Shown here: piece after piece, positions 49,091 to 59,400 of the stretch
How positions within the stretch are numbered: the stretch's first letter is position 1
How the letters are laid out: every line of letters starts with the position of its first letter
NCBI GenBank assembly: GCA_905221605.1
Contig: CAJNDS010002118.1
Span: 585,501 to 649,500 of the forward strand
From: Symbiodinium natans
Taxonomy: Eukaryota; Sar; Dinophyceae; Suessiales; Symbiodiniaceae
DNA: 64,000 nt
Reading direction: 5' to 3'
Position numbers and translations under genes: made by a program
The notes under the pieces: model-generated
The model's input: only the letters and a program-made list of their open reading frames with translations
What the model was told of the DNA's origin: nothing
Database searches by the model: none

Positions 49091-51204
49091 GTCTGCACGC
49101 TGCGAGGCGTAGCCACCCGAAGGGGCCGTTGGTCAAGGTGAAACTAAACTAAAAATTACCTCGCTTGAGGTGTTGCGTTCTCAGCTAGGCCCTCTCTCAG
49201 CTGCAACCCTCAGCACTCGCGAGGCCGAACTTTGCCTTCCGCATGCATTGCTGTTGAGGCACTTGTTGTGGCATCAGCCTCCGTAAGTTTGGCAATCCCC
49301 ACTCAGCACTGGATGTTCTGTTCGAGGCATATTTCCTCAGCGCATGCGAGGCCGCAAAGTGAAACACGTGAGGTATGAAAAACTGCTACTCCAGGTTCGT
49401 CCGCAGCTCCGGCTTTCTCGCACTTACTAACCGTGCCTTGCAGCCTCCCCCAAAGTAGCGTCACCCTGGCTTTCTCGCTCTTACTCACCAGTTGACCAAT
49501 AATGCATCTCACGCGGTTGCTTCATGGTAAAACTGCAGCTCGAGGTCCCGGCGTTCTCGCTCTTACTAACCCGGACCGACACTGCAGAGAAGCATTGACT
49601 GTTGTTCCCTCAGCGGAGGCGAGGCCGAACAACCATTCCGCTGCATCAGCGCAGCCAGGCCCTCAGCTCCTCACTGAGCCAGGGCTCTCTTTAGACAGAG
49701 TTCCCCTGCTGGCAAGCCCTCTATCTCTATGTGACCCCCGCGGTGCCACGTATAAGCAGCTGCACCGCGTGTCTTAGGACCACAGTTTTCATTCGGATTT
49801 GTTGTTGTAGGCCTTCCAGTGCTTGAGGCCGAATCCAAACACCACATCTCACGTCACAAGGCTGGCAATTTGGCTCCAACATCTGAAGATAGTAACACAT
49901 ACTCTGCGTGGCGTCCGCGTGAGCTAGCCTGTCCTTTCTTTAGGAGTTCGGCTCCTTTCATCGCTTGTCTTACCACAGGTCTCTTTCGGTGGCCCGTACT
50001 CAGCAGCCAGCACATGTACCATCCTCAGACGCCAGAGCCGCCTTGCCCCAGCAAGTGCCCATACAAACCACTCACCAGATAGTGAGAGCCAACATCTTCA
50101 AACAACCTCCAGCGGCCGTGCCGCGAGGACCTAAACATCTGCAAGGTTCCGCCTTGTCTGTGTGCACGGACAGACCCCAGCCCTTGCAGGAGACGTGGAT
50201 GTAAACAAAAGCAGGCCTGCCATGTCCAGCAGGCTGATTACCATTGGTTGCCTTCAGATGGGAAAAGCGCGAAGATCGGGTAACCTCCATCTGAATCCTT
50301 TCCGGCCAATACCAACCCTTACAAACCCTCAGCACGGAGCGAGGCCGAAGGAGGCTTCTTGGACTATTGGTTTTCCGGGGAGCAGCCACCACCAGCTGCT
50401 CTTCAACTTGCACTGCGCCGCACCACAGTCCTACTGCAAGTTCCTTGGCAACGGTTTCTCAGTAGCACCAGTCAATGAGCTTTACGACACTGATGCCTCT
50501 GGTTATTTATGTCCAGGCAGATCCACCAGGGTTGGGCCAAATCTTTTCTACCTGATTCTACCTGCGAAGAAAATCCTGTTGTGCTCAGCTTGCAGATCCC
50601 CGAAAACCTGCAAGCTTGGGCTCGAGCACACCGCAATTGTTCGGGACACTCCTGTCGCCACTGCAAGGATGCCTCTTGCAGTGCGACGTTGGCCTGCACT
50701 GTCTGCAGCGTGCCTGGCCGTTTCCCCCGTGTTTCGGTCTCACCTTCGTTTTCCACACAAGTGAGCGAGGAACCCAAACTCACCTTCAGCACAGCCCTCA
50801 ATCCAAATGAGGGTCGGTGGGTTTTGCTCACCCAGAGACAGCAGGAATCTCTGGTGAGCAACAGGCTTGCGTCACCCCTCAAGCAATGCGAGGCTGCAAC
50901 TCTCACTGTGACCCAGAGCAGACTGTAGGCCACAAGGTTCCCTCAGCAACGCGAGGACGAAAAGCTTCCCTCTAGCGAAGCGAGGCCGAAAACTGTGCAC
51001 TCACGCCCTTCGTCGACGGCAGCAGTTGGCGGGCCGCCGCTCTATGACAGCTTAGCCGGTCAGCCGGCCTACGAGCAAACACAGTTTTGCCAGGGCCTCA
51101 AAACGGAACCTACCCTTAGTTACAAGCCCCAGGGCCAGCCACAACGGCACTAAAGACGCTCTCTACCTGAGCACCCCACCGGGGTTGAGCCGAAACCTTG
51201 AGCC
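49091..51204 (-). mobile_element. LINE E array unit B (2114 bp, non-coding)
   Basis: Almost identical to unit A. Carries many CCCTCAGC-N-GCGAGGCCGAA hairpins but no convincing ORF. It shares about 55 bases of 3' end with the coding unit D, so it is probably a non-autonomous partner mobilised by LINE E. Its 5' end is GGCTCAAG (51204-51197), the spliced-leader 3' end. Confidence 0.8.
51197..51204 (-). other. Spliced-leader relic GGCTCAAG at unit B 5' end
   Basis: Eight bases of the leader 3' end lie exactly between the 14-bp duplication and GTTTCGGCTC. Confidence 0.55.
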
Positions 51205-51218
51205 AGACAGGAACTTTC
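51205..51218. repeat. Target duplication between units B and A
   Basis: agacaggaactttc, identical to the outer copies. Confidence 0.85.
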
Positions 51219-53336
51219 GTCTGCACGCTGCGAGGCGTAGCCACCCGAAGGGGCCGTTGGTCAAGGTGAAACTAAACTAAAAATTACCTCGCTTGAGGTG
51301 TTGCGTTCTCAGCTAGGCCCTCTCTCAGCTGCAACCCTCAGCACTCGCGAGGCCGAACTTTGCCCTCCGCATGCATTGCTGTTGAGGCACTTGTTGTGGC
51401 ATCAGCCTCCGTAAGTTTGGCAATCCCCACTCAGCACTGGATGTTCTGTTCGAGGCATATTCCTCAGCGCATGCGAGGCCGCAAAGTGAAACACGTGAGG
51501 TATGAAAGACTGCTACTCCAGGTTCGTCCGCAGCTCCGGCTTTCTCGCACTTACTAACCGTGCCTTGCAGCCTCCCCCAAAGTAGCGTCACCCTGGCTTT
51601 CTCGCTCTTACTCACCAGTTGACCAATAATGCATCTCACGCGGTTGCTTCATGGTAAAACTGCAGCTCGAGGTCCCGGCGTTCTCGCTCTTACTAACCCG
51701 GACCGACACTGCAGAGAAGCATTGACTGTTGTTCCCTCAGCGGAGGCGAGGCCGAACAACCATTCCGCTGCATCTGCGCAGCCAGGCCCTCAGCTCCTCA
51801 CTGAGCCAGGGCTATCTTAGACAGAGTTCCCTTGCTGGCAAGCCCTCTATCTCTATGTGACCCCCGCGGTGCCACGTATAAGCAGCTGCTCCGCGTGTCT
51901 TAGGACCACAGTTTTCATTCGGATTTGTTGTTGTAGGCCTTCCAGTGCTTGAGGCCGAATCCAAACACCACATCTCACGTCACAAGGCTGGCAATTTGGC
52001 TCCAACATCTGAAGATAGTAACACATACTCTGCGTGGCGTCCGCGTGAGCTAGCCTGTCCTTTCTTTAGGAGTTCGGCTCCTTTCATCGCTTGTCTTACC
52101 ACAGGTCTCTTTCGGTGGCCCGTACTCAGCAGCCAGCACATGTACCATCCTCAGACGCCAGAGCCGCCTTGCCCCAGCAAGTGCCCATACAAACCACTCA
52201 CCAGATAGTGAGAGCCAACATCTTCAAACAACCTCCAGCGGCCGTGCCGCGAGGACCTAAACATCTGCAAGGTTCCGCCTTGTCTGTGTGCACGGACAGA
52301 CCCCAGCCCTTGCAGGAGACGTGGATGTAAACAAAAGCAGGCCTGCCATGTCCAGCAGGCTGATTACCATTGGTTGCCTTCAGATGGGAAAAGCGCGAAG
52401 ATCGGGTAACCTCCATCTGAATCCTTTCCGGCCAATACCAACCCTTACAAACCCTCAGCACGGAGCGAGGCCGAAGGAGGCTTCTTGGACTATTGGTTTT
52501 CCGGGGAGCAGCCACCACCAGCTGCTCTTCAACTTGCACTGCGCCGCACCACAGTCCTACTGCAAGTTCCTTGGCAACGGTTTCTCAGTAGCACCAGTCA
52601 ATGAGCTTTACGACACTGATGCCTTTGGTTATTTGTGTCCAGGCAGATCCACCAGGGTTGGGCCAAATCTGTTCTACCTGATTCTACCTGCGAAGAATAT
52701 CCAGTTGTGCTCAGCTTGCAGATCCCCGAAAACCAGCAAACTCGGGCTCAAGCACACCGCTATTGTTCGGGACACTCCTGTCAACAACTGCAAGGATGCC
52801 GCTTGCAGTGCGACGTTGGCCTGCACTGTCTGCAACGTGCCTTGGCCGTTTTCCCCCGTGTTTCGGTCTCACCTTCGTTCTCCACACAAACGAGCGAGGA
52901 ACCCAAACTCACCCTAACACACAGCCCTCAATCCAAATGAGGGTCGGCGGGTTTTGTTCACCCAGAGACAGCAGGAATCTCTGGTGAGCAACAGGCTCTA
53001 GCGTCACCCCTCAAGCAATTCGAGGCTGCAACTCTCACTGTGACCCAGAGCAGACTGTAGGCCACAAGGTTCCCTCAGCAACGCGAGGACGAAAAGCTTC
53101 CCTCTAGCGAAGCGAGGCCGAAAACTGTGCACGAACGTCCTTCGTCGTCGGCAGCAGTTGGCGGGCCGCCGCTCTATGACAGCTTAGCCGGTCAGCCGGC
53201 CTACGAGCAAACACAGTTTTGCCAGGGCCTCAAAACGGAACCTACCCTTAGTTACAAGCCCCAGGGCCAGCCACAACGGCACTAAAGACGCTCTCTACCT
53301 GAGCACCCCACCGGGGTTGAGCCGAAACCTTGAGCC
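51219..53336 (-). mobile_element. LINE E array unit A (2118 bp, non-coding)
   Basis: The first unit of the array in element orientation, nearly identical to unit B; small differences occur (for example around 52779-52800). It has no protein-like frame on either strand. Its 5' end is GGCTCAAG (53336-53329) followed by GTTTCGGCTC, comparable to TGGCTCAAGTTTTCGGCCC at the LINE C copy II 5' end. Confidence 0.8.
53329..53336 (-). other. Spliced-leader relic GGCTCAAG at unit A 5' end
   Basis: Same eight bases as at 51197-51204, directly adjoining the outer target duplication. Confidence 0.55.
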
Positions 53337-53350
53337 AGACAGGAACTTTC
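53337..53350. repeat. 14-bp target duplication, right end of LINE E array
   Basis: agacaggaactttc followed by aca, the first bases of the copia 3' LTR in element orientation (TGTGAAAGTTCC). Confidence 0.85.
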
Positions 53351-53353
53351 ACA

Positions 53354-53362
53354 CCCCCGCTT
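53354..53362 (-). promoter_or_regulatory. Copia polypurine tract AAGCGGGGG
   Basis: Directly precedes the 3' LTR start TGTGAAAG in element orientation, as expected for plus-strand DNA priming. Confidence 0.7.
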
Positions 53363-53468
53363 GGACTGTAATGCCTCAGAGCCACGCACTTCTTCACAGC
53401 TCGGTGTTTCCAGTGCTTAAACATCTCATCCCAGGCAAAGTCCGAAAGCGAGCACTCCTACTGCCGAC

Positions 53469-56400
53469 CTAAGAAGGTGTTCCTACAAGACCTAACGTGA
53501 CTTTCGCAGCACGCAAAAGAGCTCTACCCAGTTTAGTCGGATAGATACCTGTTTCTTCGACACTAGCAAGTGAAACATGCTGATGACTTTTGTCACAGGG
53601 CTTTCCAGAGAAGATTTCACTCCACTCCTCTCGGTTTGTAGCAAAGAACCACCGCTTAAAGACCCCGTCGAAGGCACAACGGTCCACAACCCTTCCAAAG
53701 TTCAGACCAAGGCGCTTCTTTTCTTTCAGATAACTTTCCTCCTTCCAAAGACCACAGTTCTTTGGCCATTCCTGGGTAACCAGGATCTCTTTGCAGCGGT
53801 CCTCCAGAAGTCGTCCTAAAGCTTTCCAAGATGCAACATGCTTCTTGACCTGCTCTCGCCACCGATGTCGAAACTTCGGTCGATGCCAGTTCTTAAAGCG
53901 GTAGCTACATCCAGCGGTACACGGGGAAGCTATGTGGACATAGATCTGGGGCGGTTTCCTACTCAACAGACACAGCAAGACCTCTCCTAGAAACATTTGA
54001 GTACTCTTGCTTAAGAAGTCTTCTTTCTCAGTTATGCCTATATATGCTACTCGGTCACGAGCACACGCTCGGCACAACGCACTGTCCGTTGAACAAAACA
54101 CCTCGATCACAAGCAGAGGAACAGATCCCAACGCAAGGTCTCTTGCCACTGGCTCGTACTTCGCCAGGTTTGTCGGGATTTTCTCAAGCTTTTCACAGAC
54201 TTCTTCAAGTTCTTCCATTCTTTCACGAAGGTGTTCAGGAACTACAAGACCCTGAAGGTCTTCTTCACACACTCTTTCCAGTCCACACGCAACCAGCAAA
54301 TGCTCAAGCAACAACTCCTCAGGAGATTTCGTCAGTCCATCGGCTGGATTCCGTTCTCCACTGATGAAGCTTAGAATCAGCCTTTCCAGGTGGACTAGCT
54401 CTTGAAGATAGCGATGACGAAGCTCCAGGTGCCGAACACGGCGTAACAACCCCGTCATTTTGCTAATCGACAAAGCGGCTTCCGAATCCGAAGCCAGGTG
54501 AATCGGAAACTCACCGGTCTCTCCTTTGGGCATTCCATACAGGAGCGTTTCCATGAGCAAAGACAAGTACACCGACTCTTTGGCTGCCTCAGTCAGGGCT
54601 GCCAATTCGGCCTCCGCCGAACTCAACGCGGTCACCGACTGTTTCCGCGAGAAAGTTTTGATCATGATGCCATGCCACTTCACGATAGCACCAGACACAG
54701 AGCAAATGTTCCATGACGCATCCACAAAGCCAGAGAGCATGGTTTCCGAAGCGCAGCAAGGATACTCCAACGCTTCTGCCGAAAATCGCTGAAGGTACTC
54801 AGGCAAAGCCATCACCCAGCGAACCACGCGTCTCAAGCAAGCTTCTGCCTGGCTATCTGGGTCACTCTGATACCGGCCCAGAAATCCTACCGGGTAGGAC
54901 AAATGCGGCAACGTCAGGCTTGCCCACATCAACTTACCAAGCACACGTCTATAGCGTTCATACGCCTCAGTGCTGATAGGTGTTCCAGCCTCCTTCTTCC
55001 GGTACTCCCTCTCGAGGTTTCCCAGCACTGGTTTCACACCTTTTCCGCTAATGCCAAACTCTTCTCCAAGCGACTTCAAGTACCCCGGCTTCAGGCCAAA
55101 GAACACAGGCCCGTGCTCAGTGGTTCGGGCGATCACTCGACCCAAGAACTCGAGCTGCCCAGTCTTGCCAGGTTCTAGAAGCCCTGTCTGCTTCATTTTA
55201 TAGATCTTCGCTAGCTTAGCGTACAGATCCTTGGCAACTGGCGGATTCTGGGAAAAGATGATGAGATCGTCAACATACACTAACACCAAGGTCAGCGCAC
55301 CATCCTTCTCAAGCCGGTGATGCACAGTAGGGTCGGCAGTCTCACCAAACCCAAACTGCTTACGCAGCGTGCTTGTAAACTCTAGGTACCAGCTCAGTGG
55401 TCCTACTCTCAAGCCATTCATGGCTTTGTGTAGCTGCGCAAACAGCGGCTTGTTCTCCTCATCATACATCCCATTCGGAAACCGGATACACTCTACTCCC
55501 TGCACAGGCGCTTGCATGAAGGCAACGCTCACATCTGCTGACAACAAGGTGCCACCTCTGACAGCATGAATAGCAAGGACACCCCTCAAGGCTTCCAAAG
55601 ACGTGGTGGGGGAATATATCCCATCAGCTAGAGGATTGGATCCAAATGCATAGTCTCTCACAACAAGACGAGCACGAACTCGTTCAGGGTTCGTGGCCGA
55701 CGGTTTCGAAGTCAGAACCCACCTAGTCGTATGGATTCTCCGTGTAGCTCGTTTACGGGCCTCAGCTTCTCCTATAATCGTAGCTACACCAAAAGCATCA
55801 AGTTCTGAGAGCTCGAGTCTCATACCTTCTTCAAGATGCTTACGAGGCAAAACCTTGCCAGAAACTTCGCAAACCGCATTGTCCGGGACATGGACCCAAA
55901 TCTTCTTTCCACCAAACTTCATACGGAACCACTCTTTGACATCATCTCCCTTACGGATTTTTGTCGTTACTCTCAAGTCAGGCCCATCAAAGAGTTGCCT
56001 AAGGCCATGCTCATAGAGCCACGTCAGGCCCTCTTCCATGGCATCGTCTTCTCCTGGATCCATAGGGGCGTCGAGGTCCTCAAGACCTACGCCTCCGGGA
56101 GGCTCAACCTCCATGCCTGTTTCTTCAGGCACGTCCGAAAAATCCGGAGAATACCCATCCAACTCTCCTTCTTCTTCCATTGCTTCAGGGCCCTCAAGAG
56201 CAGGTGGTTCGGTGCGTTCAACAGGAAACTCAAGACTTCCTTCAGGGATATTTGGGGAATCAAGCGGCGGACTCGGACCATCGATTGGAACATCGAACTT
56301 GATGGGTCTTTCAGGGTCTTCCTTATTACCTCGAAGGTCACGCAAAGCAGCTTTGTCAAACTCCACTGGATCTTTGGCACGAAAAGAGCTGAAGATTTCC

Positions 56401-59400
56401 AAACGAGGGGGCTTTCCAATACCTATTGGAACAAAGACCCGAATCCCGGATCCATTAGCACCGTGAGGTCCTACATAGAGTGCCCTCACCAAGCGCTTTC
56501 CGCGGTGCTCTGGGTAGTCCTTCTGAGGCTTCCCAAAGCCCACAACCCCAAACTCACAGCTCTTCACTGGCTGAACTGTCGACCCACGCAGTCTCTCCAA
56601 CGGCGTGCTGTGTTCCTTGGACACATGAAACAAGTTATGCATCCTCACAGAGTACCTCATGGCCTCAACAAACAGATGGCTCCCTAGAGGCAACTTTTCA
56701 CCTACACGCTCTTCTAAGCCCAGCCAAACAGACCAGAACGCTTCTTTCACAAGGCAAACATGGCGTTCAACGATGCCCTTCGCTTGAGGTCTGTTTATCG
56801 CGAACGGGACCCAGTGCATTGACCTCCCCCCGAATGTCCGGTGTTTCGCTGCATTGCGGAAAACACTCTCGAGGAGATTTTCTTGGTCCCCGTGGACAAC
56901 AATGTCCAATCCACTCAATCCCATTTCCGTAAAGGCTTTGCAAACCGATACAGCGGGCACTTCATCCTCAGGTCCTAAGACCACGGTATGTATGTACCCC
57001 GACACCACATGAACCATGAGAAGGAAACGAACATTCTTTCCGAAAAATCCAAAGTCGACTTGCAACTCTCCGGGTCCGTGGTGGTGTTTCATGTGCTTCC
57101 TACGAGCCGGCACTCTCCCTCTAGCGCTTTGACATGTGTCACAGCAACTAAGATAAGGTTGGTGGCCCTTATTTCGGTGCGCCTTCAGCCGCTCCGAGGT
57201 CAAATAGACCGGAACCTCAGGATCCAGAGCATCGCTCACCACCTCCGGGGAACTCAGGGCACCCGGTTCACCTGAGGGAACATTCTCCACACGGGGTTTC
57301 TTTCGAACATCGGAGGGCCTAGGGGGTTCACTTCCGCTGGGTTTCGCAAGTTCAGCTTCCAACGGATCAGGAATCAACTCTTCCTCCGACTCCGAATTCA
57401 CAACAACCGGGGTCGGCAAACCAGCAAGCATACGCAGGGCCTCAGAACGTGCCACGGCCTTCTTTTGCTCGGACCCCCGCAGGGACCGAAGCCCACACAA
57501 GGCCCACTTCTTAAAGGCACGCCAACGTTTCATCATTGGCCCTTTTGCTTCCTCGCCCGTAGGCTCAGCTTTCAACTCACAAGCAAGCACGCCACGCAAA
57601 AACAACAGGCGGCGCACAACACTCCAAGACCTACGTGGCACACGTCCTACCAAAGTTACACGCACAAACTTCAGCCTACTCCTACGGCGCACACTCAAAA
57701 GCTTCACGCACCTACGCAGCCAACCTCTGAAAACCAAACCCAGAACCAACCCTAAAGCCAAGGCACTGCTTCCTTTCCATGAAGACCTGGGCACAGAGGG
57801 ACAGTGTGCAGACCCATTCGCGGCAGGCAGGCTGCACTCACAGTCACCTACCAAGCACTCAAACGCTCCTACCCTACCTCCTAATGCACACAGCCAGTCT
57901 CCTACTGCAAACAGCAGGGCTTTCAGACCTACTCCTACCAATTTTGTGCATTGCGGCGAAGATCGGAGCAACTCATGCCCGGCTTTTAGGCCCTCAGGGC
58001 CCATACCCAAGCATATCAATCCATCTCGGAGCCAGAGTCCCCCACATCCGAATTGTCCATAGGTGGGTTTGGAACCACCATACTCGTCTCTGCCGGCGGG
58101 GTCAAAGGAGAAGCGCTCCCCGGACTTCCAATGCCACCGACCATTGGCTCCATTGGGACCTCGGAACTCACGTCCATAGGGGTCCCAGGGGCACCGAATG
58201 CCTCCACGGGCGTCATCGGCGTCTCGACCTCCATTGGAACCTCGCCCGCAAGCTCCCTCAATGTATCTGGGTGCGGTGTCGATGGAGGAGGTAGAGGAGG
58301 CGGAGGTATAGGCAGGCTTGCTTCCATAGGCGTGCCTGGTGCCCAAGATGGAGGAGGTAGAGGAGGCGGAGTTAGAGGCATGCCTGCTTCCATAGGCGTG
58401 CCTGGTGCCGAAGATGGAGCATAGGAAAAGACGGACGGCGTAAGCGGGGAAGGAGGGCTGAACGGCAAGAAAGCCGGAGGCCCTGGTGGAAAAGCGGGGC
58501 CCGTCGACGATGATGGAGCCACCTCGGCTGTTGCAGCTCTCTTCATGTCGGCATGCAATCGAATCATTGCCTCGGCTTTTGCACGCGCTTGGTTGAGCAA
58601 AGCCCACCCCGAAGGAGGTGGAGCTGGGGCACTTTTGTGAAGAGGCGGTGCCGTGCCACCCGACGCGGATGGTGCAACATCCGGTATTATAGTTGGCGGT
58701 TGAGCAGCCAAAGTCACCCGGCGGTTGCTCTGGACGAGCACGTCCGCCAAAAGCGCTCTCAAGTCGGCAGCCGGCACACGCTCGACCTTGAGCTCGTTTG
58801 GCAGAATGCTTGCTAGCCCTGCCTCGAACAATTGGTATTGGGCAGGATGGCACCGCAACTCTCGAATCGCCTCCAGGTACAGAAGGAATTTCTTCAATGT
58901 GAGCTGGATGCCAACCTGATTGTTGCGCCAGTACCCCCTTTGCTCGCATGGAAGGTGCGGTTGGCGGATGGTAGCACTCACATCGGCGACTACCACCCCC
59001 ATTGTGGTCAAAACATAGCCATACCTTGCATACTCTGCACGACGGTCGTGCTCTTCGACGAGGGTGTCCGTCAAAACCGACTGGTCCACCGTCGGAGCAG
59101 CAATGGCTCGCAGCTCGGCAATGAGCATAGGTTGCTTCACCGGAATGCCGCTTGTATTGATCACCAACTCCTGTGTCTCCAACTCCCCAAGGCAGGCTGG
59201 AATCCCCAACAGCCGTTCGACCGAGCCAGGGGTCGAGGTAAAAAGGTCGATGTTTTGGAGAAGCTGCCTCGAAAGAGACAGCTGACCTTCCTCCTCGAAA
59301 CGGTGCGCAAGACGAGCAATCATGCTCGTCGAAAAGGCTTCCACCTGGGCCACACTCCCACTTTGGGAGTTCACAAGACAGAGCGGAGGCGAGGCTTCCG

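Larger units (their letters stand above)
42093..53130 (+). repeat. Dispersed CCCTCAGC-N-GCGAGGCCGAA hairpin family
   Basis: A 20-30-base motif, consensus ccctcagc, 3-9 variable bases, then gcgaggccgaa. The CCTC and GAGG arms can pair. Examples start near 42093, 42118, 42149, 42185, 43182, 43267, 43569, 43652, 43770, 44303, 48298, 48429, 48697, 49207, 49335, 49608, 50330, 50940, 51326, 51463, 51737, 52455 and 53073. It occurs in UTRs, in the intergenic gap 43528-43759 and inside coding frames of unit D. It is essentially absent from the copia pol and LINE C. Confidence 0.75.
41980..53336 (-). mobile_element. Head-to-tail array of four LINE E-related insertions
   Basis: In element orientation: unit A (53336-51219), unit B (51204-49091), unit C (49076-48181), unit D (48166-41980), each followed by the same 14 bases agacaggaactttc. 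All units end with a shared 3' terminus (plus strand gtctgcacgctgcgaggcg, with tagccacccgaaggggc next). Units A and B are about 2.12 kb and nearly identical; C is a 0.9-kb truncated version; D is a longer coding LINE, truncated in its endonuclease. The arrangement suggests repeated target-primed insertions at one site. Confidence 0.8.

Noticed and set aside
48181-53336. Plus-strand frames repeated in each LINE E unit (for example at 49502-49777 and 51629-51820)
   Set aside because: Repetition follows from unit duplication; the frames are antisense to the element, contain the hairpin motifs and lack protein-like character.
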